A stretch of DNA of 64,000 nt, from positions 13,671,150 to 13,735,149 of the forward strand of contig NC_049994.1 of the NCBI RefSeq assembly GCF_000003815.2, read 5' to 3'. Made by a program: the position numbers and the translations under genes. Each line of letters starts with the position of its first letter. Position 1 is the stretch's first letter. The notes under the pieces were generated by a model, which did not search any database, was not told the origin of the DNA, and saw nothing but the letters and a program-made list of their open reading frames with translations. This DNA comes from Branchiostoma floridae (taxonomy: Eukaryota > Chordata > Leptocardii > Amphioxiformes > Branchiostomatidae). This document shows, in pieces, positions 32,738 through 46,297 of the stretch.

Positions 32738-32927
32738 TATCTATATCTATATAGCCGGTATAACCGTCCTCCGGCGTAACACACCAGCTTTGCAGGCACG
32801 CGGCGCGGCAGCAGCTGGATATATTACACAGAACGACCTGTCACACCAAGCTTTTGCACATCTATCTGCAAGCGTTCTTTCAAACTACCCAGAGAAGATG
32901 CCTCTACTGTACTTGGTGATAACAATT
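32738..32927 (-). mobile_element. LINE 3'-end fragment with (GATACA)n tail, copy 3
   Basis: Begins (on +) with TATCTGTATCTGTATCTATA and contains CCGGTATAACCG, AACACACCAGCTTTGCAGGC and GCGGCAGCAGCTGGATATAT, the reverse complement of 19080-19270. Confidence 0.6.
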
Positions 32928-35710
32928 TCCATTCTACATGGTGAAAAGACAAACGTTTGTACACTGCGTTGGCTGCGTTTCGTTGCGGTCACATCGAGCG
33001 AAGCTAGACTGTCGTACACATTGTTGTCGTAGAGTTTTCTATCCAAACTAAACGCCGACAAAACCAAACGACGTTATTTTCATTTCCGTAACAAGACAGA
33101 TGAATTTTGTACAGTGTTGTTTTCTGCGCTTATCTTTCTGTCAGTACTACATTTCTTCATACGATGTAAAAACAGTACCGGTGGCGTTAGTGTTTACTGC
33201 AGACTAAGCTGTTTGTTTCGTTTCAACTACGCAAGATTTTCATAACATCATTGAGATTTGTAGCGTCAACTCTCATAACTCCGTCACAGTAAAAAAATTG
33301 TTGTTTTTAAACTACATTTAAAGAGACCTTCGCAAGAATATCCTGAACAGCTGGATATTTGAATACCTTGGGGATCAAACTCAAAGTCACAATTTTTTTG
33401 GTCTCACCTGGCGGTCTCTTGGTATATGTGAAATATTGAGAGCCGGAGCTACGTAGTGAAAAAAACACACCAGGTGGGGTCTGCAACCGAGACTGCTATA
33501 ACATCGTATTAGGCTATTAGCTGAACCCTTCAGTGCCCGGTACAGGTCTGATTTGTAGCATCTGGTTTACATTCTCTGCTATAACTTTGATGATAACTTC
33601 TCACTCTGCCCCATGCATGCCTCATGTGTCTTGTTCTACACAATTGTTCACCTCGTGGGTGGAATGGAATTCTTGAAGGAGTAGGGAGCGATGTCGGACA
33701 AATCGCTCAAGATTTCCGGTGTTGTCTGCCTGCATTATTAAGACAAAGTGGATTCTGCCAAGTCAGCTTATAGAGTAAGATTTTGTGCAAACTGAGCTTT
33801 TAGGGATCGATGCAAATAGCATTATTTCTGATATAGGCTCATTGTTGATCGTGTTAAGTTGAAATTTTGGTATTAGTCCAATAACTACGATGCCTACTGT
33901 TGTTTCGAGATATTTGTGGTCAAATTTCCTGTGAAACATATGCAAGTCTAGAAGTTTCAAAGATAAAACTCAAGAAGACGCTATCGTCAAGGATAACATT
34001 GCAACTTTAAATTGATACGTTTACTTCCTATGGAAGCTGTTTATTTTCATTTCATTTTTATTCTATTAATTTGGCTGTGAAAGACGCACAGCTAGGTACC
34101 GGTGTAACAGATTGTCCTACAAAATTTTCCTAGAGGACACGTCCTACAGAAATTAAAACAACACAAAACTCATTCTATGATTGGCATGGCAAAACAATCT
34201 ACAGAAATGGATGGTGTAGATGTAATGTTTCTGACCCTTTCGCTCGCTCGAAAACGTGACACAGTGTGTTTTGTTTCACTCTGGTTTGCCAAAAAGACGC
34301 CAAAAGACATCAACAGTAGAGAAATCATTCCGTCATACAAGAAACACTTATCTCCAAGCAGATGTACGACATGGCCTTGTTGCTTTGCGCCTTTTCTTTA
34401 CTCACCCGCCTCCCCACTTGATGGCGCAATTTTTGCAGGGTGCAATTTCAACAGGGGATAACATTTACTGCTACACCAGGTGGTGCCATTTTACATGGGG
34501 GTATATATCATACTGCTACACCCTGTTCACGTATACCACCTGCCCCTAGGTGTTGACGGACAGAAGCACGAGAAAACTTGAGAAGAAAGATAAAGGTTGT
34601 GCCATAGAGGTGTCCCATATACATTGTTTCGCATAGCTGCTCATTTTTAATGATGCAACCTTTCACTCGATGACAATATCAAGTGTTACAAATCAATAAT
34701 TTTTTTCAGTACCTGACATTTATTAAAACCTGGGGTGTTATAACAGAAAGCGCATAGATGTATCTCTTTATTGGTTAAGAATATGCAAAGTACCTTTTGG
34801 TATCTTTTTTTACTACTCTCGCATCAAATTAAGGTGATGTCATCCACAATGTCAAGACATCGTGGCCGTTTGGACTTCCTGTTGATGAAAATTTCATACC
34901 GCAAGTCATGGCCGGTTACCCCCCTCCCTCCCTCACGCACATACTCTACATTGCTCCGATATCACTGCAGATTGGGGGCAAACACACGGGATGTACCAAG
35001 AAGAAGGTTCAAGAAGAAGTGGTGTGAGAGTAGAGTTTCATGCCAAAGAAATGTCTGGTATCAAAATCTATTAAATCCAGAGAGCAAATGACCTATTTTT
35101 CAAAGTAAGCTTCAGCACCCCCCCCCCCCATTGTTACTGCTATTCTTCAATGACTTCAATTTATTCTTCTAACCACACTAAAGAATTATCTGCTATCAAA
35201 ATTATCTACGTTTTCTGTAAATTTTGAGAGCTAATGTCCTATTTTTCAAAGTACGCTTAAGTCTCATTGTTACGTAGTATCATTGTTCAATTCTTCTAAC
35301 CACACCGCCCTTAAAAGCACCTTCTAGACAGTTCTCTGTTTTAATATCCTGGGTAAGATTTCTTTATCTTCCTGTAAAGAAACAAAGTTCGCTATTCGTA
35401 AACTCGACATACGATCCGTCCCCAAAAGAATTGTACTTGATCAGCCAGAGGGTAAAATTTCGCTTGCTTTATCAAGAATAAACCCCAAATGTAAACCACC
35501 GACACACGAACAACCAAAACACAGTATCCAGTGTCAAACCTCAAACAAACACACGGTATAAGGTTTAAATCCGTCCTATTTTCTCAGGAAATAGACTAGT
35601 AACAGGCTCCTCCATATTGTTTTGAATTTTCATTTAATGCTGATTATATGGTACCGTTTTCTTACTGAGAAAACGAGAGTGACAAAAATCACATTATAAA
35701 GCATTATCTT
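32928..35710. other. Long stretch without recognisable genes
   Basis: Mostly unique AT-rich sequence. A CTCCAAGCAGA half-site lies at 34350-34366, and a short C run at 35119. No splice-supported exon found. Confidence 0.45.
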
Positions 35711-35715
35711 TTAAG

Positions 35716-35897
35716 TGAGAAGGTTAGGTTCCGGCTGTTTTTTTATTACGTTTTTAGTCGTTTTCATCGGGCTTTCTATCTTGTACCCTTTTCTTCATGT
35801 CTCGAGGCCTCAAGAAAGAGTATAACACAGAAAGCCCGATAAAAACGACAAAAAAACGTAAAAACAACAACCGTAACCTAACCTCTGCTTTGACAGT
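35716..35897. mobile_element. MITE, CTCCAAGCAGA family, worn copy
   Basis: AGGTTAGGTTCCGGCTGTTT and AACAACCGTAACCTAACCTC are inverted ends; inner arms CGTTTTCATCGGGCTTTCTA and AGAAAGCCCGATAAAAACGA extend the hairpin. The outer left end is damaged. Confidence 0.65.
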
Positions 35898-36392
35898 AAG
35901 AAAAAGCGACAATATCTGTACTGAAGTGCCCGTCGATGAGTCTGATATCTAGGCTAACGCAGCTCCATAATCCCCGGATGTCTGCACGAGACAACTGCTC
36001 ACGAGCTGTCAATCATCGGCAACAGATCATAACCAGATTAGGCGGAAACACCTTATCACATCACGCGATATTGCCTAGTCTCCAAGCAGACGTGTCAGCT
36101 GGATAAAAAAAGAGAAGAATTTGGCCAAATAGGGACAAATAAGTTACTATGGGTTTTCTGTCAGTCTTTGTAGTCTATCCAGCTTGTCCCGCGGCCAAAC
36201 AGTTAACTCCTAGTAGACTTTTATTCCTATTATGATAAACTTGGCAAAATTTCTCTATTACTATTCGGCCAGGCGGGAGTCCGCAGAGATTTACTACTAA
36301 CAAATTCCCAAGCAAAATATTATTAAAAAGCATCATACACGAACAAAATTCAAATTTAAAGCAGAAAATTCTACAGTCACCTGCATTTGGTC

Positions 36393-36540
36393 TACTCTCC
36401 AAGCAGAGGTTGGTTTGGACAATCTTGAGCTGTTCCGTTTTTTTTCGATCAGCCTCCTATTGGTAGGTGTAATGTACTGTGCCACAAACGGCTTAAAGGA
36501 AAAGTCACGATTTTTCCTACTAACCTCTGCTTGGAGAGTA
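36393..36540. mobile_element. MITE, CTCCAAGCAGA family, intact ends
   Basis: TACTCTCCAAGCAGAGGTT and AACCTCTGCTTGGAGAGTA are perfect inverted repeats. Perfect 9-bp direct repeat CATTTGGTC on both sides (36384-36392, 36541-36549). The 148-bp interior is unlike the other copies except for the ends. Confidence 0.85.
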
Positions 36541-38314
36541 CATTTGGTCCATATTAATACTACTACATGTAGTATGGAGCTACGGACACAAGATGTTTTG
36601 CAAAGAATACAAATTGTGATGCTTCAATACCTGCCTTACAGCTACTCCTCCCACAAAAAAAAGTATTCACACCAGGAATTATAACAAGAAATTTCACAAA
36701 ACTAATCGCTCGTGCCAAAGACGTTATATATAACGCCTTTGCTTGTACTTACAATACCCCTCCCTCCCCGCGAATAACAGGTACCCCTTGGGTATTGAAG
36801 GAAAGGGCAAGTACCCAATAGGGGTGGAGTGAGAAGTGTCATTAGTTTCACGAGCAACATACTTGTATGCATGAAAACTTGGTACCATGACTGGGTGTTA
36901 GACATAACGTTAACAAATGTCTCGTGCATTGCCTATTACCTATGTAGGTGTAATGACGTAGTGACACAACCATAAAGAAACCTTGTCAAAATACTAGTAC
37001 CTCAAAGACCACAAACGTTTAGTATTTTCATAGAAACGGTGGTAATCCATCCTAGATCTTAAGAAACGTTATCAACATCGCCGTAGAATGGCAACGAAAG
37101 ATATCTGGTATAAGAGAAATATGCCAGGCTAGGTTTGGCATGTACCCAAAACATATTACAGCTTCTATCGCCAGATAAAGACATATCTTACCGACAATAT
37201 ACTGCAAAGGTTGCTCCTTAATGTAAACATCACACAGCAAAACGGTAGCAGGAGGTGCCGCTTGCCAAGCCAGCCAGAGCCAAGCTCAGGAGATCAGACC
37301 TTACCCACTAGGCAAGGCCTGGCACAAATGTAGGGACGATCCAATTGTTACGGGGGTTCTCCATTGTCTATCACTACATGGTGCGAACAGTGATAAACCG
37401 CTTTTCTCACGGGCGGGACGAAAACGATTGACAAAGACAACAAATAAGAGAAATTTGCCAAAAGCCTTGACTATACCGTGACATGTACAGTGTGAATTTC
37501 TTGTCCTATTTTCGGTGGCGTTTATATTCGACAAGTAATTAAGACATCTAGGTCATATCTGCAAATGTAATTTTCTACGCTACGCTACGATCGTGTTTAT
37601 TATTAATCTGTCATGCGTGCAGACATCGGGATACTGTTTCAAATCACCGTGAATAAAATTTAAACATGGTGCCACCAATCCGTATTCGAATTCAACCTTG
37701 CTATGTTCTTGCTGTCGTCGTATCTAAAACTTCTTGTTTCGTCGGCTACTACCAATTCTAAACACAAGGTAAAGAAGCGAGAAGAAGTCAAGCCATCATT
37801 TATTCTTGACCCAGCTCTTATATTTCGTTCTATACTCTAGGTCTAAATCAAGCTCGATATCTCAGAGTAGTTCATGCATGAGTACAGCAAGCCTATATCA
37901 TATATATGACCTCCGTGAGAACAGGAATTAAGAGCCAATGCTAAATAGCCATATAAATGTGATACTATGTATGGCGTTCACTGAAAACCATTTTCCTATG
38001 TGAGTGTGAAAAAAGACTGAATCATCAATATATCGGGGGAAAATGTATGTTAACACGAAGATGCAATGTACTTGCTGTCTTGATTTGAAAACCTGGCACA
38101 TAAATGAAAAAAAAACGAACATTAGACTGCAGTACCAGGTTCGGCCAGCGGGAGGCCCCAACTCGGCCTTGATCGTCGGGGTCACAACACCTACCCACGT
38201 AAGAAATATCATCCAGGGGTTCTTAAGATATTCCGTCAGACCCGCACGCAAGCTAGTATTCGGAGTACAAACTATGTTCCCATTTTCCATGGAGGTAATA
38301 AAAAATGTTAATGT
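36541..38314. other. Unique AT-rich region; one tiny palindrome
   Basis: Holds the 25-bp palindrome at 36716-36740. No supported exon. Confidence 0.4.
36716..36740. mobile_element. 25-bp palindromic insertion candidate
   Basis: CAAAGACGTTATATATAACG followed by CCTTT is nearly self-complementary and resembles 60533-60563. Flanks GCTCGTGC / GCTTGTAC agree at six of eight positions. Confidence 0.45.
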
Positions 38315-38578
38315 TGCCCGTGCATCTATATTACAGATGCTTAGGGGTGGTGCCCAACTCCATTTCTGTAGCCCTTGGACCACACATTTGTGCAATCCAC
38401 TACAGCAGAGGGCTAGTCCGCTGGTGATGATGTGTTTTTTAACTCCCATACTCTTCACAAATCGACAATAGTACTGAGTGTTAAGTAGAGAAAGCAGCAT
38501 GTACCATTTGTATGATTCGGCCGGGAATCGAACTCATTACCTACCGAATGCAGGGCGAACACTCGGCCATTGCACCGG
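38315..38578 (-). mobile_element. tRNA-derived SINE (family A), copy 2
   Basis: Minus-strand head has GAGTTCGATTCCCGGCCGA (box B) and the common body with CTACAGAAATGGAG. Box A is shortened relative to copy 1. Confidence 0.75.
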
Positions 38579-40790
38579 TATGGATGGACGCCATACATAA
38601 AATCAATTTCATGTGGCCTCAATCAAGTGAGTGTGGAGGGGGGCAGCCCGTGTCAAACGTCGCCGGGCTGATAAATTGCTTCGGTGCGACCTACAATTAA
38701 CTTTGCCATATGTAACCTCCTGAAGGTATAACACATGCCAACACTCGTTCGGTTATTCGCCAAATCTACTTCACAAAACACTGGAAACATTACAAAAGTT
38801 TTGAAAAACGACATCATACAAAGTGGAATACAATACCTGAGTCCGACGAATCACTAAAACGTCACCACAAAAGTTTAAATGAAAACGAAACCACTGTCAA
38901 GGTCACGAACCGACGTCGAATTCGAACCCAACGTTTGAAACTTGGGGTCAAGGTCATCATAACACGGTCTCACCTGTGTAAATAAGTCTTCCTAAATCTG
39001 TTTTTGTACGGAACTAAAAAAATTAATTCCTCGGACGGTAGCACTCTGGCTTTTTTGTTAGTCGAAGCGTGCAGATGACAGCACTTGTGTTTGCGTGACT
39101 TTGGCGATGAACATTGGTGTTCAATTATTAACCTAAGGTACAAACGGTCAGGCGCCGAAAAGAGGTCATATTTTGTGAAAGAAACTTTGCCGCTCGACAG
39201 ACGTGCTGCTTGGGGAATTGTTTTAAAATCAGGAGAACTGTGTCTATCGTCACCGGCAATGTTTTATGTACAGACACCTTACATTTTGGTAACACAAGAA
39301 ATCCTTCTAGGTGTACGGGGGTTGAATTATATGGAATTTGTTAGCAACAACTTTAACGATTACATCTATATCGATTTCTGAATACAAACTTTAGCTGCCA
39401 AGTTTGCTGAATATCTTAACAATTAATGCAAGAGTGATGGCAATAGTAAGATGTACCCGAGCCCTGTACAGGTTTGTTTGGAGGTTGTCCGTATGGTTAT
39501 TATCCAACAGTTGAAATGGTCCAGCCGGTAGAGAAACGTTTGTTCTTGTATACAGGTGGTAACAGCTGTCCCTCCAAACAGGTCGTATTTTCCTTCATTT
39601 CATACCTCCCTCAAATGGCGGAAAACGTAAAAACAAACAACGAGAGAAAAGAGAGGTAGACAGAAAAAGCGAATGGAAGAAGAAAGAAAGACTGAAAGAT
39701 AAGGGTAGGCTTGATTTGATTTCAACATTGGGTGAAGTTTACCAGTGTTCTGTCTGTCCCTTGTCTCCAAGCAGACGTAGGAAATGCAAAAGTGAAGGGA
39801 TAAAAACGAGGAGCATTATAGAGTGTCACAACAACATGAGTGGAGACGTCACACCGCACATCTGCTTGTAAATCAACCTGCACGAACACTTGCCCCACTG
39901 GTGATGTACTGTTTCAAGTGGTGTGTTGTCTTTGGCTCGTCGTGCATTTCTTTGTCTGAAGATCTGGTCACTGTACGTCTCGGGTGTCCGTCGAACATGG
40001 CTCGAATATCGTCTCCATGGCAACGACAGGTCAAGGTCACGACTCTCAGACAATGTGATATCAAGGTCAAACAAAACTAAGGAGTATTTACCACCACCGG
40101 GTTTAGGGGTCTCTTTTGTAGTGCAGGGTTAAATCTTTTGCAACAACAGAATAGTAAGCCGATCCAAAGGATATTCCTTGGGATATCTAAGTTTTGACTA
40201 TCCTTCTGTGTGACCAATCACCTTAGGTCACGTGACCTTACCGGTACATGACGTCATTTATTGGCCCATGTAGCGAAAGTTTATACCGTGCGCCGTCTCC
40301 GTTCCTTTATGGTCGCGGGTTACACGAGAAATGCATTAAAGAAAATACAGCACATCTTCTTGTCAGCACCCTGGCCTAAGACGTCCCTGAGACGGCTGAC
40401 TTGACCCCAAGGCGGCGCCAAGGGAAGTGATCACGAGACACTTGAAGCTTCTCACGTCTCAGAATCACCCGAGAAGGGAGCGTTCTTGTCTTCGAGAGAG
40501 TGCTCGGTGAAGGGGTGTTGAAAACAATTTACGGTGGCTAAACGGTCCCAAACCAACAACGTGTAACTTTTTGGCCAGATCTTACTCACAATTGAGCTGC
40601 TGTCATTGCATATATTGCATTGTATTTCAAAGAAATTCAAAGACCTACCGACAGAAAAAAAAAATCACAGGGTAGTCCAGCCATAAAATATCTTATAATG
40701 ACTTATTCACAAACCAACCAAGATATCAGAACATATGCAACTCGGCAACTGCAAGGCCAAAAGAAAATCACAAATATTTAGAAGAAAGCT
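38579..40790. other. No recognisable genes; one MITE
   Basis: A MITE of the CTCCAAGCAGA family spans about 39758-39876 (TCTCCAAGCAGACGTAGG and CGCACATCTGCTTG). The block 40200-40330 is GC-richer with TCACGTGA and TGACGTCA motifs but no exon or repeat assignment. Confidence 0.4.
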
Positions 40791-40796
40791 ACTTAC

Positions 40797-40937
40797 ATCT
40801 CTATAGAAATCGCAAAGCAGATATTTGAGTGAAAGACCATTTTCTGACTGCCAAGTTTCTCGAAGAAGGCAGACGAAGAAGTTACAATTTGGCAGTCCAG
40901 CCAGTACAACCCAACATCTACACAAGGAGCTTTTATA
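40797..40937 (-). promoter_or_regulatory. Candidate TATA promoter and first exon
   Basis: TATAAAA at 40931-40937 on minus. About 30 bases downstream an exon could run to a donor at 40797 (GAGAT|GTAAGT). It has an ATG at 40838-40840 followed by VFHSNICFAISIE. GC-rich text (CCGCCCACTGCGCGACGTC) lies upstream. No downstream exon was recognised, so it may be chance. Confidence 0.3.
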
Positions 40938-42283
40938 TCAGGGTATCCTAAAACCGACAGGTCGCCAGCTTGTTCACCTAAACCCGCCCACTGCGCGACG
41001 TCTGTCCCGTCCCACACCCTCCCTCCCACGGGCTCACGCCCCAATCCAGGAACTGGAATGTCTGGTACTTTACAAAAATGCCGGGTGACAAAGGAAGTCA
41101 TTCGGTTTATCTCAAAGCGGTTTCCTTCTTCGTCTACAGATCGCCGATCTAGGATGGAAAATTGTTGACTTGGGGTCATGGTGAATTAAAGTAGTTATCC
41201 TGAGTGAAAAACAAGCAACGACAAAGGATTCAAGGAGGGAAGGAAGAAAACAGCTACATGTACCTTAATTTTGTTGTATGAATAATCGGATTCATCTTAT
41301 AGCCTAATAACGGTTATAATTACATGTGCAACAAGTTCAAATCCGTTACACATTCAATAATATTTTCTATGAATAGTTCAACGAAGTGTATGACTGCGAG
41401 ACAAAATTCATGTACATTCGACACCACCAGCGCTTTACCACAATACAACATTTGCTTGCACAAATTATATTTGTCGTCTTTCGACTTTCGACTGACATAA
41501 CTCCACCCATCCTTGATTAACAACGAACAGCCCCCTTTATATATCGGCCACAACCTTCGTTCCCTAGGTTACAGTACAAAGTCTATGAACGTAGAACTTG
41601 GACCCCAGAGTAGAAACTATATCGAAAATCAGCTAACCAAAATTGTTGTTGTTGGCTTTGTATACGTTGCGTTTTTTTTTTTCAAATTCTTGCCAACCTG
41701 ATCGGTACATATTGTATACGCAGTTTCACAAACAACATTGATAAAGAGATTTACGAAGTTTGACAGACCATTAAGCGTAAACAGTATTTTTTCAAGATAA
41801 TGTTGTTTAGATTCAGATATACATGTACCGTATGGCTCTGCACAATGTTTTCCCCCTTTTCTCAGTCAAATATACTCCAGGCGTTTCCGCTAGCTTGTTT
41901 CTGTTTCTTTGAAGTTGTAGTTTGTGATATCTTTAAGAGCAGCGAGGGCCTGTTAACGGATTGTGGCACAACTTCAAGTCTTGAAAAGCCCGATAGCAGT
42001 GTTGTGAGATGAGGTTAACCCCCAGGGCCGCCCTCCTGAGTGAAAACTGCATTATCTCACGCGACTGTTTCGTGTCAAACAGGTCATGCCTGGAGCCGCG
42101 CGAGGCTCAACATGGGAGTCAGCGAGAAACCGGTGATACTAACAAATGTTCATGCGTTTATATCATAGTTTTAGTGTATTTCTACTGGTTGGTTCATGAT
42201 ATTGTGCAAACAAACAAACAAACAATGCTAACACTCATAATGGCATTCCACCGGGTATCATATGACTGCCGCATCAACGTACT
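40938..42283. other. No recognisable genes
   Basis: Unique sequence, no supported exon or repeat family member. Confidence 0.4.
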
Positions 42284-42448
42284 TACTCTCCAAGCAGAGG
42301 TTATTAGGCGTTGGTGCGTTTTTATCGGACTTTCTATATTGTACCGTTTTCTTTATGTCTCGCGGCCTAGGCGAAGGTAGAAAGCTTCATAAAAACGCAT
42401 AAAAACGTCAAAAAATAGAGAAGGAGCCTAAACTCTGCTTGGAGCGTA
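42284..42448. mobile_element. MITE, CTCCAAGCAGA family
   Basis: TACTCTCCAAGCAGAGGTTA and AACTCTGCTTGGAGCGTA at the ends. The interior (CGTTTTTATCGGACTTTCTA ... AAAGCTTCATAAAAACG) matches the inner arms of 35716-35897. Confidence 0.75.
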
Positions 42449-44409
42449 GCATAAAGCTGGAGAGTGCAATCAGGAAAGTTAACATAAAGCTCCTTGGTGC
42501 AATCGAAGTCTTCTCAAGAATGCCTTGAACACTTGGCTATTTGACGAGTACAAACACATACATATATATATACATGTACATTGATTACTGTATCTGCATG
42601 TTAGAGCGTCATGCCTTTCTTCCCAACGGCGGTGGTTTTACATGTGCATTGTATTAGGTTGGGCATTAATATTTGCCATTATAAGAATTGACGTTCTACA
42701 TAAAATTACTAGTACACAACAATCTTGGCCCGAAAATGTCTTACTTAAAGACAAGATAAACGATGTTTGACAGTTGAGCACCATTAAAGCGTTAACAGTG
42801 ACCAGTTGGTCCTTCTTATCTATAAATTAGGTCAATTATTTGGAGGCCTGTATGTTGTCAGCTAACATCATCTGGAATAGGAGGCTTCGAACGGGGCTCA
42901 CAGCCCCGTTCGAAGACTGCAACGGCGTCTAGGCCTGTGTCTACTCAAGAAGGAGCACGCTGTTTTGATTTGTATGGAAGTGACATTAAAAGCGGGGTCA
43001 TGTTGACTTTGATGTTATGTTTGTGTGTCTAATTTTGTTGTCGTAAGCTTAGACTTCTTTGGGGACTAGGACAGGATCCTCTTTCAGTCTCCTTGGTCAA
43101 ACCAAGGACTATCATCATGTATGTTAAATATTCTGGGGATTCAGTTATCTAGTGAACAGATGTACGTTCTTGTCATGCAACGGCGCATTTTTTTCCTGTA
43201 GTACTAAACTCACGGTGTACGCTGTAGGAAATCCGCACTAATGTTGTTCTTTCCGACTCTTGGTTAAGAAATTTTAAGAAAACAATTCAACCGACAACCC
43301 TTGACATTTACCGTCATGTTCCTTTCAATTCCAAGTTCTTCACACTTTTTCGACCACCTGGGTATTTTTTCTTTCAAAGTTTGATCCCCCGTGTTGTTAA
43401 TAAGAAGCAACAGCAACTTGATTATGTTGTTACGCGTAAGTAAAACAATTCACACAAAAGCTTAACTTCAAAATTCATACATAATCACAAAGAGGAAATG
43501 TCTGTCAATCAGTCTACAAAACTATGACAAAGGACTAGTCAATAGAATGAATAATAACAATATGTCGTTGGTAAATGTAATATTTTAAATTACAATATAT
43601 CATAACAGCATGACGTAAATCCTAGAAAATGCAATGAAATGAGTAAGATCCAAAAAAAAAAAAAAAAAAAAACGGATGGAAAGTGAAAAACAAAAAAAAA
43701 AGACTTATTTACGCATGACTATCCAAGAAAAAGATTAAACCATAAACGGTGGACTGATAAACCCTAACGCCTCCCCATCGACCTAGTCTTTCCAGATTGA
43801 CATTACGTTATGACAGTAGGGAGCGCCTTGTGGGGCTCTATTGGGCACGGAAGGAATTCTTCTGTCTTCTAATCTACGAAGAGACGCAACATGCATTGGA
43901 TACCCTATGGAGTTGGATACACACTAACAGTCTATCAATTAACAATTTACTAGTGTATGATGATCTATAATTTACTAGCGAGACAAAGGGGAACGATACA
44001 AAGGTTTGCTGAAAACCAAGAATGTCCAAAATCATGCTTGAGTCAATTTTCCCACCTTCAGTGAAACAAAATTCAATTATTTTTCCAAACCAACCCCTGG
44101 GGACCAACGAATTAATATTGATTTTTAACGCATGAACGCCCAAATGTACAATTTGATTCGCCCTACACTACACTACAGTATACCCATTTTGCGAAGGGCG
44201 ACATGCGAACATTTTCACATACTACAGCGATACTTTCGTGTCTACATACCCAACGTTTAGCCCTGGTGTTGTTATGACTAGGCAGACGACACTAAAAACT
44301 GCCAAAATATGAAAAAGGCGCAGGGTAGCGTAGGGTTGAGTGTTGACAAAATCGCGCAGCCAGTTGTAACTGTAACATTTGTAAGAAAACAAACAACAGC
44401 TGAACCCAC
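42449..44409. other. No recognisable genes; isolated palindrome
   Basis: A perfect palindrome CTTCGAACGGGGCT-cac-AGCCCCGTTCGAAG lies at 42883-42913. An A21 run is near 43651. No supported exon. Confidence 0.4.
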
Positions 44410-44711
44410 CTGTGTTTAAAAACGGCGTAAACTTGCTTCAAATCTTCGTCGGCAAGTTGTAGACAAGTACGACACACACGTACCGATTCTGGGGGGAAGT
44501 TGTGTATCGGATATACCGATAATTCTACGGAACAAGGGCGACACTTCCGGCTTTTTTTCGGCAGCAGACGCCAGTAAAAAGTGGTGTCGTCACAGCTGAC
44601 CTGCCCTGTGGGGTCAACAATGGGCGGAGCCACGCGTGGGGTCAACAGATGATTGACACATTCACGGGCCCAACCTTGGCTCAACCATTTTGATTGGGAG
44701 GTTTTTGGCAA
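44410..44711 (-). CDS. Orphan first coding exon with a C4 zinc-finger-like pattern
   Basis: ATG at 44711, open for 100 codons plus two bases to a donor (CACAG|GTGGGT). Starts MPKTSQSKWLSQGWARECVN. Cys57, 60, 80 and 83 form C-x2-C-x19-C-x2-C (KCRPC ... RVCRTC), which could bind one zinc. GC content is higher than the surroundings. I do not recognise the family, and no partner exon was found at lower coordinates. Moderate evidence that it is a real exon. Confidence 0.42.
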
Positions 44712-45281
44712 ACGGTTTGTGTAGTCAGCACTCTACTTGGGTAGTTTGCGAGCTGTGACAAGGGAGAGGGCTGTCAATGGATATCTAAGCTATTCTAAAA
44801 ACTCTTAACACTATTCATGGTATCTTGGCGATGGCAATGAGCAACAAATTTAAATTGTCTCAGAAAATACATAACCTCTCCAAGCCTTTAGAATGGTACA
44901 ACCCAGATGTGAGCTTTATTTACGGTTACACACCTTATTATGTGACCACAAATTGACCGGAAGTGGGTATGAAGTCATTCGTTGAGTGCCTATTTTCGCA
45001 GTCAAGGTTAAGTTTCAAAGAAGAAAATCATATTAAAAAAAACACATTTACTATACTGTTTCCTTTAATTAGAGAACTTCAAGTTTACTATTTGAGATTT
45101 TCAAATATAAGTTAGATATCATACTATTCGTAGTCCAACCAAGAGTATTCAATGCTAAGTCAGGAAATTTCCTGGTGTCAAGTTTCGCTTGGTAAGAAGA
45201 AAAGGAGCGGATACACACAAAAAAAGCATGCAAAACACCTTGATGAGTAATTGTGCTATATTTAAAATACTCTGTCTTTGG
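44712..45281. other. No recognisable genes
   Basis: Presumed 5' flank of the orphan exon; nothing else visible. Confidence 0.4.
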
Positions 45282-45481
45282 TAATCTCAAAGCAGATGTA
45301 AGGTTTGGTTCTGTGTTTTACGCGTTTTCCTACAAAAAAACGGCTCTCTAATACGGGGTAGCATTTTCAACTCATTCGCAGAGGCGAAGACCTAAAAATG
45401 GATGTACAACATGGTGAAAAAACGCGCGTAAAAGTAAACTTAAACACCGCGCCCGACCTAGCTTATATCTGCTTGGATTTA
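45282..45481. mobile_element. MITE, CTCCAAGCAGA family, long variant
   Basis: TAATCTCAAAGCAGATGTAAG and ...TATATCTGCTTGGATTTA at the ends, with inner CGCGTTTTCC / AAAACGCGCG arms. Target duplication not clear. Confidence 0.6.
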
Positions 45482-46297
45482 CTGGTGGTATGACGTGCAA
45501 TTTTGGGCAGGAAAAGTGGGCGGAGAAGAATGTTAACACAAGAAATTTTGATAATAAATTTGTTTAGACTCGGGACATTTGGGAGTGCTACTATGAGTAA
45601 TGACATGCAGAATGTTACGGTTAACGTTACAACTTTCCTTGAAGTAGGTAGGATTGGCCAAGGAGCTTTTATCGGCCTATTCTGTAGCATTATATTTTAG
45701 CATAGGAGAGAGCAGTAGTCACTTTTACATTGTAGTTTTGTTCTACAAGTCATTTGTTATTATTTACATAATTAGGATTGAAATAGCATGTTGCTAGCGA
45801 GTACAAATATGTATGGGATGCAATCTTTTTGGACAGCTTATAAAGACAAGCGATCTTTAGGATGAATAATTTATCGATCATTTGCTTGCATAACGTATCC
45901 CTTTAATATTTTTACCTGCATGTATGCAGGTATGGTTTTGATGCTGGTGGGAACTTTTCGGTAGCCGGGGATGTAGGGCGCTGTATCTCGTGAACGGATG
46001 GTGCGAGCACGACGATTTTTGGTACGTGGGTTGGGGGTGGTAGCCTAACACTCAGGTTTGATTTTGGGCCTCCTGGCGTTTGAACTTGTTTAAAGATGTG
46101 TTTTGTCCAGTTGCATCATCTGAATCTTGTAATCTGTCCTACAACATGATGCCCATGCAAAGAAAATTTGGGACCCACAACTGCCTGTTATCACACAGCT
46201 TTACTTTGCTTTGTGTTACACAATCGCTAGCTGTTAGGGACTGACTGTGTCTACTGGGCCCTGACCAGAGGAAGGGCTGCTACATACATGATTTAGT
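45482..46297. repeat. Dispersed repeat copy and broken TAGCCTGAC MITE
   Basis: 45925-46090 is a copy of the microsatellite-linked repeat (ATCTCGTGAACGGATGGTGC). About 46206-46308 is a broken minus-strand TAGCCTGAC element ending TTTAGTCAGGCTAG. Confidence 0.5.

Noticed and set aside
38043-38500. Overlapping open frames of 142 and 190 codons on both strands
   Set aside because: They overlap SINE copy 2 and show no splice sites or family resemblance.
40130-40450. Possible solitary LTR (TCACGTGA, TGACGTCA, TTTATA, ATTAAAG in order, and GGCGCC nearby)
   Set aside because: No second copy, target duplication, primer-binding site in proper context or internal genes; motif order alone is not enough.
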